Below, in pieces: positions 11,543-23,377 of a DNA stretch of 64,000 bases (the first letter of the stretch is position 1; every line of letters starts with the position of its first letter). The notes under the pieces are model-generated. The model was not told where the DNA came from, did no database searches, and worked only from the letters and a program-made list of their open reading frames with translations. Position numbers and translations under genes: made by a program. The DNA comes from Prinsepia uniflora (lineage: Eukaryota; Streptophyta; Magnoliopsida; Rosales; Rosaceae): contig CM064871.1 of NCBI GenBank assembly GCA_032719365.1, forward strand, positions 30,725,566 to 30,789,565, written 5' to 3'.

Positions 11543-14228
11543 TGTAACGACCCATTCCAAATTTTTGGGATTAATTAAGAAGTAATTAATCGATTAGCGA
11601 CACCAATCGGGCATTAGTCGAGAATTATCGAACGTTCAGGGTGAAATTACGATTTTTCCCATAGACGAGGGCAAAAAGTTAACTTTTGAGTTGGGAGGTC
11701 CAATGCACGAGGGCTGAGGACCATTACGTAGATCGAGTCAATATGAGTTCATAGACAAGCGGCACGACGACGTTCGACGTGAAAGTTATGGGTTACGAAA
11801 GTTCTGAGGAACTATTTACGATCGCGCATTTTACGAGACAAGTTGACTTTTGTCTTTTGTCTTATGTAGGGCCCAGATATTTTGTGCAGACCAAGGGATG
11901 AGTGAAAAGTGTCACTCATCCATTGCCCACAAACACACATACATGCATATCATTCCATTTCATCTTCATCGTCTTCCTTCGAACCAAACCCGTGCAACCC
12001 AAACGCCAAACCAACACTAGCATCCCGTCTTATTCCCGACTATGATGACCAATGGACAGAAAGAGAGAGACTGAGACAGACGAATGGTTGAGAGACGGCG
12101 GAGACCACGACTGAGGAAAGTAAACCCTAAGAATCATTTCATGTTTGAAATTCAAAAAATCAGATTCGGACGTTTACGGTGTTCTCTGACGTCTGGGGGG
12201 TGTTTATTGAGTCTGTGCGAGTATATAGGGATCCAAAAAACAGGGGCTTCGACGGCTAGATGACCCAGGAAGGGCGATGGAAGGTGGCCTGGCTGTTCAT
12301 CGATTCGAATAGGTACGTGTATTCCATTTTTCTTTGTTTTGATCACATGAATCGATTCTTGGGATTGGGACGAAGCTATAGGGATGAACGGTTTCAAAAA
12401 TAGAGGTCGGAGGAAGAAGAATCGGTCTCGACGGTTCGTTGGTTCGGTGGAACCAGAAAATCAGAGAACCGGGTCTGAATCAGGTTCGACGCGAGGTTGA
12501 AGATAACCCTATTCCAGCGCGTGGGTTTCACGCGCAGTCGCTTGTGACAGCGCGTGAGGGCAGAGTTGGGGGTCATGGTCAACACTTGTTTTCATCCTTT
12601 CGATGTAACAGACATTTTGGGATAGGTTTTGAGTCGATCAGACACCGTTTCGGGGTAGTTTTGAGGGTCCGAAGGTTTAGGGTTTATTTTAAATACGTTT
12701 AAAAATCTCGAAAAATTGGGGGATTGAATGTTAGTCTATTTGCAGTTGTTAGTGACCCTCGAGTATGATTTGGACAGGTTCAGGAATTCCGGGGATGGTT
12801 GGAATAGCTGGAGAGGCTTATGGCACTTGTTTCATGGCACAGCTTGGACGGTCTGTGAGTGGATTTTATTTTATGATTATGATGCATGCATAAATGTTTT
12901 ATAAGTGTTTATGAACATGTTTTGAGATGCCATGACTACATGTGATTTAAATAAGATTTTTTGGGTATTTTCGGAGGAAAATGCTTTATTGCACGTAGTT
13001 CGAGATTTTTGTTTTATGTGATGTTTGGTCTTCGGTCGAGTATGCTACATGCTTGTGTTTTATGCGATTCCGAAGGTTTCACGGAGAGGCATGAAATCGA
13101 GGGACTAAGTTACTATTTTTGAGGATTTCACGGAGATGCGTGAAATCGAGACTAAGGCACTAGTTCCAGTTGAACTATGATTTGAAAGTGTTTTGAAAAT
13201 GAGAACTAGTTTTCAGCTTTGGGAATATCTTTCGGGCGTATGACCCGGTTGATTTGAGGTTTGACTTAGAGTACAGTCAAACGTGAGATAAGTCAAGCAG
13301 TGACCTAGTTATGAGTTTTACGAAAGGTATTTCGGGCATGAGACCTAGTTGTGGATTTTATAGGATTTGAGGAATCTTGGGATATGAAGTGTTGCACGAC
13401 ACTAGCTTTCGGGCTGTCACCCATTTGATGATGTTTCATGTTTGAGGCCCTATATATGATGATCACATTCGGGTTCATCCCGGGTGTTACGGCGCTCGCC
13501 TCCAGACTACGATGTGTTCCTTCAGGAGAGGTCACGGTGCACTGCCTGTTGTTGAGCAACCATGGGAAGTAATGACTGAGGGAGGCTCGACTTAGGAGTG
13601 CTGATGAGATACTCTATGATCGATCGGTGATGTGTTTGCAATGATCTAGAGAGAGTTTCGATGAGTGATGTGTTCATGGCGACATGCTGAGATTGTAAGC
13701 GGTACTGAGCTATAAGCACATGTGCTAGGATTAGAATCATGTCTTATATTGGGATGTGTTCCCACGTGTTCGATGGATTGGGGTGAGGTTCTGTGTATGC
13801 TTTCCGTTTGGACTGAGTCCTGCACGTGTTTTATATGATTCAGTTTTTGGGCTAAGACCCTACTGAGATGATGGCTTCGATTGAGAAGCATTTTTCACTG
13901 TGTTTTGATTTGGGAAGAAATATGTCTTGCTTCCAAGAAAGCATTTGAAACACTATTTTATGAAGCATGCATGCTTTCACATGAAGGGTAAAAAAGTCTT
14001 TTCGATAAATGATTTTTATTAAACTGTTGTTTTTTCCACTCACAGTTTTTATGATTTTAATACCCTTCAAGTTGGTAGCGGATGCGGACTGTAGCAGAGA
14101 TCCAGATATCACATGCCACCGCTGATCTTGGAGTAATCTGATGGATCCTGAGCGGGTGATGAGTTTATCCCTTGAAGGGAGGAAACACGCCCCACGATAA
14201 TCGAGGGGGATTGGAACGGGTCCTGTCA
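11543..14228 (+). repeat. Element A 3' LTR
   Basis: 2686 bp, TGTAACGACC...CCTGTCA, collinear with the 5' LTR. It carries the palindrome copy at 11896-11921 with one arm mismatch. The putative donor GTGAGT is kept at 12855, but the acceptor CAG is CAA here (about 14068-14070). Confidence 0.88.
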
Positions 14229-14233
14229 GATTG

Positions 14234-17192
14234 GGTCTAGAGTTGAGGTTGGGGTTCTGGATTTGATTTTGGTTGGGGTCGGGGTTATGATTGTGGTTGG
14301 GGTTGGGGTTCTAGTTAAGTTTGGGGTTCAGGTTGAGTTTCATGTTCTGTTTAGGATTGTGGCTGAGATCTTTCTTGCCGACTTGCATTGGATCCACTTT
14401 CCTTGGCTTGTTCCCTCCTTGCTTTAGCTTTAATGATTTTTCTTCTCAAGCTTTCAGCCTTTTCTGTAGTAGGCTCCTATAAAATAAACATCAAACCAGC
14501 AATCAAACAAGCATCCACATGAGGTAAATTAAGAATTCTTAACTAAGGTGATTTAAACCTTTCAGTTGTTAAGCTTATGCCCCAATTGACCATAATTACT
14601 GCATTTCATCTCAATGTGGAACCTGCCAAGCTTGGTTGGAATTTGGGGTAGGTCTGTTTCACCAGTAGACCCCTTCCTACTTTTCCTTGGTCTGTCTAGT
14701 TGCATGTGGTATGTTGGGGGCTTCAAAGGAGGCAAACCGAGGAAGACCATTGATCTTCACTTGTCATTGGCTTAATGATCTTGTCATAGCATCTCATGTA
14801 AACTTCCTTGTTGTAGCATTCATGAAGATAAGCTTCTAGTTTCCCATGCAAAAAAGCTATTGATGCACAAGTATGGGGGAATGGGATACTAGATAGGTCC
14901 CATTCTCTACATGAACATTTTTTCAATTTCAACTCCACTCTAAATTGCCTCCCAGTTTGATGAGTGACTTCAAAAACTTCATTCCTTGCATGCCTTGAAA
15001 CATACCATTGTCCATCTTCCTGTTTCTTCTCCAAAATCTGCCTTATCCTTTGACCAGTTTGGTGACCCCCTCAATTCACAATTTCCTGCTTCCTTGTAGA
15101 GTACATCATCATCAAATACATCATGATTCTCTCAAGTAAGGTTATTCTAGGCTTGTCCCTTACTGGCAGTATGGCCTTGTTGAATGCCTCATTGAGGTTG
15201 TTGAGAAGAATATCACACTTGAAAGCTGTGTTGTAATGTGATCTTGTCCACTGTCTTAGATCCATCCTGTATAACCAAGCATGGGCACCAGGACACAAAG
15301 TAGCCATTTTCTTCATCTCAGTGTAGTACTAGGCCCCAGTGTTGCATCTTGAGATCTTTTCGACTTTCTCCTTCAGTGCTAACCCCTTTTGAAGGGCATT
15401 GAAGTTTGTATACATGTGTCTAGTATAATGCCTATGTTCTGCCCTTAGAAATAACTCCCCCACAGCCCTAAGTAAACCCTTCTACTTATCAGTGATGAAA
15501 ATGTATCCTTCACTGTTTTGAATCTTCAAGTCCAATGTTAACAGTTCAACGAACCACATCTAGGAAGAGTATGACTCAACCTCCTCAATGGCATAAACCA
15601 TAAGGGATATACCATCATTTACATCAACTGAGATAGCACTCAATATTTGCCCACTGTGGGGACATTTAATTTGAGCACCATCCAGCCCAATGAAAGGCCT
15701 ACAACCAGTAAGCCAACCTTCTTTGGAAGCACCCAAGCAGATAGGGGTGGCAATGGGTCGTGTCATGTCAGATTCGTGTCGTGTCATGAATTATTCTTTA
15801 CCCATTTATGCCCAACCTGAATCCGACCCATTTGATAATCGTGTCATGAATGTCCAACCCGAACCCGACCTGTTAATGACCCGTTTAACCCATTTAACCC
15901 ATTTAATAAACAGGTCATACCCAAAACCCAATTAACCTATGACTCGTTTGACCCGTTTAACCCGTTTAACATGTTTAACCTATTTAAATTAAAAGATTTA
16001 ATAGATATTTAGGTAGGTAAATTGGTAGATATATGGGTTAGTAATGACACGTTTATTAAATGGGTTAATATATAAGCCAATATATGGATTAACATGTTAA
16101 TCCGAAATCTACCCATTTATTAAACAGGTTAACAGGTTGACTCGAAACCCACCCGTTTAATAAACGGGTCATAACTGGTTGACCCGAAAATGACCCGAAA
16201 TTTTAATCGTGCAGGTTGACCCGGATAAATTTCGTGCTGGTTTAGAGTGGTGTATCGAGTCGGGTCAAAAATTACCACCCTTACAAGCAGACATACACCA
16301 TTTGGAATCTAAATTGTCCATCATCTTCCATCTCTACCTTGATTTTCACTATACTCCCTTGGTTTACTTTAACAAGCTCTTCACTATAGTCCCTAAGTCT
16401 CTCATATTGGGACAAGTAGGTCTCCTCTAGAATCTGAAAAGCCATCCTTATTGCCCTATATCATTGAGTCCTACCAGGCCTATATCCAGTATCCTAAACT
16501 ACCAACTCCTGAAATTCACCTACATCCCACTTACTGCTTGTGAGCTACCTCATATACTTCTTCTTCAACCACTTTACATTAGTATGATAATTTATAGTAC
16601 CCTTGCCATATAAATGAAAATCAATATAAGTTTCGACTTGAATGTGCTCCCTTATGGTTTACCTTAGAGGCATATATCACACAGGGACATCCTTCTGCGT
16701 AGACACACTTGGCCTTAATCTGGTCTCCCTAATTCACCTTGAACAAAATCCTTTTCTATTTATTGATAGAATATGTCCCTACAGCTTCTCTAAAAACTAC
16801 AGCACTTGAGAACTTCATCCCAAGAGCAAACTTCGGATTTCTCAGATCCACCCTATTGTTAAACTCCCTAAATGGCCCAACAGACTTCCTCCTCCTTGAT
16901 AGTTTTTTTAGGAGGAGGAACCAAATCCTCTTCCACACGACTAGCTGGTTCTGACTAAATTGCTTTGAGCCTTGACGAATTAGGTGCTTCATCTTCTTCC
17001 CGAGATGCCTTACCACTATCCGCAACATCTTCCACATCCACATATGCCGAAAACAAGTTCTCATCATACTCATCCATGTTTACCACAACATCTTCCCTAA
17101 AGTCATCAAAAACCCACTCATGATCTTCACTATCCTGATCATCCTCATCATTTTCCTCATCACCAATCTTTTAATCAAATCCAGTGGAAGAA
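14234..17192 (-). pseudogene. MULE transposase, main part, decayed
   Basis: Reading the minus strand leftwards from 17190: an acidic leader (GDEENDEDDQDSEDHEW), then the Mutator DNA-binding domain (RNPKFALGMKFSSAVVFREA, 16860-16780, continuing to GCPCVIYAS), then the MULE catalytic domain. Recognisable blocks are VYVCLGASKEGWLTGCRPFI followed by GLDGAQIK (first catalytic Asp), FITDKQKGL near 15500 (second Asp), TRSHYNTAFKCDILLNNLNE near 15200, the SWIM-type finger around CSCREWDLSSIPFPHTC near 14910, and a C-terminal knuckle-like KCSNYGQLGH near 14590. Both the SWIM finger and the knuckle have lost one metal-binding Cys (to Phe and Tyr). Stops and frameshifts separate the blocks, and a hAT MITE splits the catalytic domain at 15742-16283. 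An Asn/Pro-rich tail (14234-14370) follows and was cut by element A; its end continues left of 4646. Confidence 0.85.
15742..16283. mobile_element. hAT-type MITE, perfect 8-bp TSD
   Basis: 542 bp with imperfect terminal inverted repeats TAGGGGTGGCAAT and TAAGGGTGGTAAT (11 of 13 match), flanked by a perfect duplication CAAGCAGA at 15734-15741 and 16284-16291. The interior is rich in GACCCGTTTAACCC motifs and has no coding capacity. Removing it and one TSD copy rejoins the transposase frame (VYVCLGASKEGW). The GGGGTGGCAA terminus is typical of plant hAT derivatives. Confidence 0.9.
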
Positions 17193-19656
17193 TGTAATGA
17201 CCCAGATCTCAAGGAAACGAGAAATTAAAAAACTTAAGGTAAAAAGACGATTTTACCTTTGGAAAAGTCAAAATGTTGACTTTTTGATTGGGACGCCGTT
17301 TGAGGGTTCCATAAAGACCATCATGATGGTCTCGCGATCCTCAGTCCGTTGACATTTTGGAAACTGTTTGAGGGTGTGTTAGGTTAAAATCCTTAAAGGG
17401 TATTTTGATAATTTTTTCATGTAAGGGCATTTTGGTCATTTTTTCATGACCATTTAACTTGTGACAAGTTTCTAGATCTAGAAAAGTCTAGAAAGACCTC
17501 CTACCTACTCATCATCATATATATTAGTGATTAGGGGTGTTTAATTGGTGATCAGGGAGTATGAACTGAAACCCACAAAAACTACCACGAACAACCATGG
17601 TTATGGGGAAAGAGTGAACAGAGATAGAGAGAGATGGAGAGAAAAAACACTGGGATGAGAGGAGGAGTTGTTTGAGAAGGAAACTATGCAAAAATAGTGA
17701 TGGAACAGTCCAAGGAATTCTTGAACCCGTGAGGTGACTTTTCGGGTTTTGTTTTGGGGCCATGAAACTGAGAACCAGCTATCCTATTTGCTTTCTGGAG
17801 ATCGTGTGGTGTGATAAGCAAGGAAAATCGTAAGTTTTGACGTGAAAAAGGAGTTGGGTAACTCGAGGATTCCATGGCTGTGAAGGTGAAGCTTCGAATT
17901 GGAGAATCGAGGTAAGGTTTTGCAGTTTTGTGATTAAAGATATTTTTCTGGGCTTGCATAGGTTATATTTAACGTTTAAAACATGAGAAAAGGTGTAGAA
18001 ACGAGGTATTTTGATGAGGGTCAAACCCGCAGATCAGACGACCCCGTTGCGGAGAACCGGGTTTGGCAAGAGCAAAACGAAGGTGAACAGTGCAAGTGCA
18101 TGGCTACCACGCGCAACCACTATGGACATGCGCGGGAGTGGGAATCCTAAGATGTGGTGAACTCGAAAGTTCATCCTTTCGTTGTTATGAATCCAATGGT
18201 ACAATTTTTTAGTCGATCAGACAGCGTCTCGGGGTAGTTTTGGGTGTCCGAAGGTTTAGGGTTCGTTTTAAATATGTTTAAAAATCCTGAAAAATTATGG
18301 GAATAAAATAGGAGTCATTTGAGATGATTTGTGACCATTAGATGTGAATTTTGGCAGGAAGTGACATTCCCAGAACTTACTGAAAAACGTGCAAAGTGGG
18401 ATTCGGTTATTCAAACGGTGTGTAAGTGAACTTTCTTTCCCTAAACTTTTATGCATGCATACTTACATGATTTAAATGTGTTTCTATGTGCTTTTGATGA
18501 TATTGAAGTGATTGGGAATTTTATCAGATTTTCGGTGATTATTATTATTTAATTAATATTTTATTGCACTTTTACGAGATTTGGTAAACTACGTTTTAAA
18601 CACCATTTTAAATGTAATTTTTAGTTGGAAATGGATTATGACATGAAATAACGTATTTTTAGAGCCTTTAAGATTTTTATATAATTTCCACACGAATTTA
18701 CGAAAATAGCCTTAGTGGCACGTTTTATGAGAATTTGTGTATGAATTGTGTTTGGGGCTTGGGCCCGATATTCTGAATGTAGATTTTGACATGTCATGGG
18801 ATATGATGTGTGTATGTGCCTCTTGGTAATAGTGATGTGATAATTGTTCTTTGGACTTGTTTTATGTAGGTCTCAGCCGTCGAGCCGGGGGCTCCAGATC
18901 CAGAGACTGATGACGATGATCACGATACTGATATGGTCTCATGTGGATATAATCTGGTCTTGTGTTGTATTGTTAGTGGTGACTCGGAAGTTGAGCCGAG
19001 GGCTTCAGATCATGAGTTGAATATCACTCGACTTTCGAGTCAAGGACTCCTAATCTCGAGTGAGTATGTGTGGTGATCTACAAGTAGTGGCTTTGTGATG
19101 TGATGACTGAGATTGTGCTTGTGTTTGAGAATACTGCAGAGCTGTGATGTTGATTTGGTATTGATCATGAGTGACAATGTAGACTATGTAGTTATTTTGG
19201 ATATGGATTGATTATGTGTTGTTGATGATTGAGAATGTGATGATGAAGATGGGTTAGTGGTATATGAATGATTGCATTGGCTTGTTGGTGGCTTGATGGT
19301 TTCGTATGATCTTTGACTTGAAGATATTTTTCACATATTTCAAGACCAATAAACTGTGTTTTGTTTTAATTGAAGTGAAACAGTTTTGAAATGGTTTTCG
19401 TATGAAAGCATGGTTTTGGAAAACGGAGGGTAAACTCTATATGATTTCAAACGATGTTTTAAACTATTTCTTTTATCCACTCACACGTTTTCTTGGTTTT
19501 TGTGACCCTCTAGGGTCGCTGCACGGATATCGAGGCTCGAGAGGCTGAGGCATGTATTAGCAGATTTTGCGTGTATCCCTTATCTGACAGGGTTCCAATC
19601 AAACAAGAGCAGGACCCGATGGTATTTCTGTTGTGTAGTCGGGTGGGGTCCTGTTA
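17193..19656 (+). mobile_element. Solo LTR B (Tekay-like)
   Basis: 2464 bp from TGTAATGACCC to GTCCTGTTA, with the conserved block CGAAGGTTTAGGGTT near 18250, a donor-like GTAAGT at 18422 and an acceptor-like CTCTAG at 19513. It interrupts the MULE transposase between its N-terminal module and its DNA-binding domain. No clear TSD was found (AAGAA on the left, ACTAG on the right), so a small deletion at one edge is likely. Confidence 0.75.
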
Positions 19657-20084
19657 ACTAGATTGAATCTGTTTCTTTGGGAAACTTCTCTGTTTAGTCA
19701 CCTTCCTCATATTCACAGCCTCACCTCCAATCTCTACATGCCCTGGAAGTTGGATGCCATCACCCTATCCCTTTTGCATATACAGAGGGATACAACCAGC
19801 CACTACTCTTTGCATAGTTATCACAAATTTTAAATAACTAGCCATCAGAGGTTACGTTAACCAATATTTCACTATCTATGTCATTAGAGTATACAGACAA
19901 CTCAGAAGGTAGATAATCTAGATTATTCCCTATGTACTTTTCTTCCAAAAGGGAAATCCAATCTACTGTAACAAAATCATAGAACTTGTCCCTCTATGTA
20001 ATTCCAACAATCCTCATCTTCTATTAGTAGTTCACCTCCATAGTGAACTTTCATAGTAAATATATCTCTGTCATCTACATGCAT
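19657..20084 (-). pseudogene. MULE transposase N-terminal module, decayed
   Basis: From a possible start at 20084 the minus strand reads MHVDDRDIFTMKVHYGGELL, then after a frame change FYDFVTVDWISLLEEKY and YLPSELSVYSNDIDSE. This is the N-terminal module (with the hallmark HxGG) found ahead of the DNA-binding domain in many plant MULE transposases. It is separated from the rest of the pseudogene by solo LTR B. Several stops are present. Confidence 0.65.
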
Positions 20085-20199
20085 ATACTAAATAACAACT
20101 AAGAAACTAACAAGTAGTTCACCTCCATAGTGAACTTCCATAGTAAAGATATCTCTGTCATCTATATGCATATACCAAATAACAACTAAGAAACTAACC
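20026..20199. repeat. 87-bp tandem duplication
   Basis: Two head-to-tail copies (20026-20112 and 20113-20199) differ at only about five positions. The unit covers the presumed start codon region of the transposase module. Confidence 0.85.
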
Positions 20200-20229
20200 A
20201 ACTAACTACAAACTGTGACTGATTAATGA

Positions 20230-20403
20230 GCTTAAGGTGTCAAAGTGTAACCAACAGTCCAAGTACAGGGTGCAACATGTAATATATATATTCGGTACAT
20301 GGTGCAAAGTGAAACCAAATCATCGAGTTCATGGTGCAAAGTGAAACCATAACATCGAGTTCAGGGTGTAAAGTGAAACTCGAACATCGAGTTCAAGGTG
20401 TAT
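20230..20403. repeat. MULE right subterminal repeats
   Basis: Four to five units of about 33 bp share CATCGAGTTCAGGGTGCAAAGTGAAAC-like sequence. The core resembles the inner part of the TIR (CTTTGCACC...GAAC), so these are probably derived from the element end. Confidence 0.65.
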
Positions 20404-20456
20404 ATTCGCTAAAGAAATATCCTTTTCAACAGCAACAATACAAACCAAGCAGCACG

Positions 20457-20841
20457 TGACAAGGCTCGTCCCAATTTCTGTGGAAAATCGGACCGACTCT
20501 GCTTCCGTCTGACAACCTCTTGTCAGATAAGGGATTTTACTAATTTTAACTCGAATCAAATCCTTATTATATAATCCAAAATAATTTGACCTCGCAGGGT
20601 TACCGCCCACGTCCGACCCATTTTCCCCATTGAGTGATGAAATTTCCTTTTCCTTTATGATCATATTAAATTGTATTACTATTCTGAGCCCTTAATCATC
20701 ACACTTACCTCTAATCCAATCAACCATTATAACTTAACATACTAACTCTTATAATCTCTCATCATTTTTTATATAATATTAGTCACATCCAATTATCATA
20801 ATGATCCTTAACCAATATCTTTGAAAGTCTGGGGTGTTACA
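20457..20841 (-). mobile_element. Miniature solo LTR, 385 bp, TSD GCACG
   Basis: In reverse orientation the sequence begins TGTAACACCCC and ends GGGACGAGCCTTGTCA. It is flanked by a perfect 5-bp duplication GCACG (20452-20456 and 20842-20846). Near its 3' end it has TATCTGACA...TTGTCAGACGG, the same inverted motif seen near the end of the 2.5-3.5-kb LTRs here. It looks like a strongly shortened member of the same LTR lineage, comparable in size to TRIM/SMART LTRs. Confidence 0.8.
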
Positions 20842-21428
20842 GCACGACACATAGTCAGTCGAAATACCTCATCTTTCAACAGATATGTCAAAACCAACAA
20901 CACAAACTAAGCCTAGATACCCTGTTTCAACATGCACATCAATTTAAGCATACTATTCAGACTAAGGAGAAAATAGGCAAATAAAGACACAAGCTAGGCA
21001 GATAACATATTGAAGCATGGAGGAAACAAAGAAATATAGACCCAGAAAGTAAATTCCATGGATAATCAAAGAAATATAAAACTAGAAGCATGGAGGAAAG
21101 GAAAAATAGCCGTAGGCAGGCTGCTCCGCTCCAGGCTCGCGAGGAATCATATTCGAAATCGTATGCACCTATTTGTTCGCACCTATGTGTCGATTACACT
21201 AGAATTTTTCAATCGATTCAATGCCCCAATTTCAATCTAACTCAAACCCGAGAATTTTCCCTCAATTTCGACTTCGAATGTGAACTGGAGAGGAGATGCC
21301 TGATTTGACATTTGTGGGTCCAAAAACGATACCACGTTGCGACTGACATGGAAAAAGGGTGTCAGCGTGTCAAAATTCCCTATTTTATCCTTTTTTTTCA
21401 CGGCTACATAACACATTGGATGAAAAAG

Positions 21429-21539
21429 GAGCCGAGTGGCCCTACTCATTCGTTTCCATGCAGTTAAGTGAACGGAGAACAAGTTCAGGGTGCAAAGTGT
21501 AACAAATGTGCGAATTTATGGTGCATAAGCCAAAAAACC
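21429..21539 (-). repeat. MULE right terminal inverted repeat
   Basis: Reverse complement reads GGTTTTTTGGC...GGCCACTCGGCTC and matches the left TIR at 2867-2978. Confidence 0.8.
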
Positions 21540-22784
21540 TATATATATTATTTATATGGTACTTCAGGCCAAAGTGTAACTTCTCGATCCTTGCATGGAA
21601 ATCTTATATATATCTATATATATATTATCATAAAACCAAGAGACACAAAAGACTTCACCAAATTTTTTTGATGGAAATACTCTTTAATTTATTTAATAAT
21701 TAAAGATAAAATATTAAAATTAAATATTAAATTTCTAATTAAAAATAATAATTAGTTAAATGAAAGAGTGAGAAAAAAAGGTAGTGGTTCACGTAGTTAA
21801 TACTATTATTTTTATTTAAAAATTAAAAAAATTATTTTTTTAAATTTTTATGACAGAAATTAAAAAAAATAACATTCTTTGTATTAGAAATTTGTTATAC
21901 CCTTTCTATTATTTATTATGTGTGAATTGAGCTAATATACATGTATTAGAAAGAATGTAAGGAATGTAATAAGAGAAAGTAGAAAAGGGTGGAAACGTCA
22001 TTTTGGAAAGTTGAAATTGCTAGCTGATGATTGGTTTATCGAACATGCATGAAAATCACTACGGAGTGGTGATGCAGCCTTTTCTGTACACTCGCAAGCA
22101 TGAAAATTACTCGGGATAGACTACAGAGGTGAAGCTTTTTCTCAATATAATAATTTTCTTTTTATACGTGCGTGTGAATGTTTGGCTGTTTGCGTAGTTG
22201 GCGAGCTAGCTATGTGATCCTGCCCAATTTTAAATCATATTTTCGTAATTTAAATAAATCAAAATAAAATATTAATTATTTGAATAAATATAAGGAAAAA
22301 AACTCATGAATTAGCATATATGTATAGATATAGAAATAATTGAAAGAGATGAAATAATTCAAAGAGATGAAATAATTCAAAGTTCTCCTTAAGGCTAAAA
22401 GCTAAGTTAGGTAGATTCAAGATTCTATATCTACCTAGCCAGTAGCCAGTAGCCAGTAGCCAGTAGCCAGTAGCCAGTAGCCACACACTCAAGATTCTAT
22501 ACATCTAGCTCGCTACACTTTCATGGATTTGACTCATTTCCCACTTGTATGCTATTTCCTATATCAATGCTTTCGATCTATTGGAGATTTACACAATGAG
22601 CTATAGCTAGTTTTACATTACATCCATGCACAAATGATCTCGTGGAGCAATTCCAGGTGAAAAAAATTCGAGAAATGGTAACGTGCAAGATTAAAAATTA
22701 ACATTTTTACATGAATTTATTAATATCTTATGATTTTTGTATAAATCGATCTAGCACTAATGTGACATTATATCTAAATAGTTA
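21540..22784. other. AT-rich intergenic DNA downstream of the FAF-like gene
   Basis: No gene seen. It contains a two-copy 17-bp repeat (GAAATAATTCAAAGAGAT, about 22345-22382) and the 7-bp tandem array listed separately. Confidence 0.5.
22434..22483. repeat. 7-bp tandem repeat (AGTAGCC)n
   Basis: About six to seven perfect copies of AGTAGCC between TACCT and CACACTC. Confidence 0.9.
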
Positions 22785-23095
22785 TAATTATCCTTAAACT
22801 TTAGTCTAATTTTAGTGAACATCCTTATATTTTGATATTATTATTTTTCGTCCTAAAATTTTACCATGATGTTTCTATTTGTCCTTTAATCTATTTTTAA
22901 ATGAATTCCATTAAAAAGTCAAGTGAAACATGCATGAATATTGACAATTTTGTTCCTTTTTTTCTAATGGAATTCATTTGGAAAATAAGCGGATGGATTA
23001 ACGGGAACATTAGATTAAAGTTCAGACATGGTGAATACTAATATATATTAGAGTATAAGGACGGTTTCTAAAATTATGGTAAAAATAAGGGAAAA
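22785..23095. repeat. Foldback (MITE-like) inverted repeat, degenerate
   Basis: The left half (CCTTAAACTTTAGTCTAATT... to ATGAATTCCATTA near 22913) is recognisably the reverse complement of the right half (TAATGGAATTCAT near 22967 to AAAATAAGG near 23090), with many mismatches. No certain TSD. Confidence 0.45.
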
Positions 23096-23118
23096 TTTAG
23101 GGGCCTAATATATTGGTC

Positions 23119-23121
<3 letters not shown>

Positions 23122-23202
<81 letters not shown>
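23122..23202. repeat. (GA)n microsatellite, about 40 units
   Basis: Perfect dinucleotide run downstream of the FAF-like gene. Confidence 0.97.
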
Positions 23203-23205
<3 letters not shown>

Positions 23206-23377
23206 ATTAGCTAACTTATTGTAGTGAGTAAAGGAGAAATATGAAGACAAACACAAAAAATGGTGAAATTTTGATTACAGCTGAGAGTGAGAGGTAGCTA
23301 GAGAGATCCAACATTAATTAAATGCAGTAAAGCTTTGATTAATTGATTAATTGATTAATTAATAATGTAGTTATTAA

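Larger units (their letters stand above)
4651..14228 (+). mobile_element. LTR retrotransposon A, non-coding interior, TSD GATTG
   Basis: The element starts TGTAATGAC and ends CCTGTCA, has two long LTRs (4651-7370 and 11543-14228), a degraded primer-binding site and a polypurine tract. It is flanked by a perfect 5-bp duplication GATTG at 4646-4650 and 14229-14233. The 4.2-kb interior contains no open frame above about 100 codons and no gag, protease, RT or integrase motif that I can recognise in any frame. It is therefore either a fully decayed autonomous copy or a large non-autonomous derivative (LARD-like) mobilised by a Tekay-type relative. The two LTRs differ at roughly one base in seven over the parts compared by eye, so the insertion is old. 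It lies in the 3' part of the MULE transposase. Confidence 0.9.
2867..21539 (-). mobile_element. Mutator-like element (MULE) split by nested insertions
   Basis: The two ends carry matching terminal inverted repeats of about 111 bp. Between them lie a decayed MULE transposase on the minus strand and a decayed GRF zinc-finger gene on the plus strand. Flanking sequences TCTATATTT (2858-2866) and TATATATAT (21540-21548) agree at 7 of 9 positions, as expected for an aged 9-bp MULE target duplication, although both are AT-rich and could match by chance. Later insertions account for about 13 kb: retrotransposon A (4651-14228), a hAT MITE (15742-16283), solo LTR B (17193-19656) and a mini solo LTR (20457-20841). 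Removing these leaves about 5.7 kb, a normal size for an autonomous MULE. The coding parts contain stops and frameshifts, so the element is inactive. The TIRs and transposase are seen directly; that they form one element is inferred from their order and from insertions whose target duplications rejoin MULE sequence. Confidence 0.8.

Noticed and set aside
14240..14370. GGTTGGGGTT repeats, telomere-like at first sight
   Set aside because: The plant telomere repeat is TTTAGGG; on the minus strand this is the Asn/Pro-rich tail of the MULE transposase.
17193..19656. LTR B as part of a full-length element
   Set aside because: No PBS, gag-pol or second LTR adjoins it; both sides are MULE transposase sequence.
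23074..23256. Leu/Ser-repeat open frame
   Set aside because: Translation of the (GA)n microsatellite.
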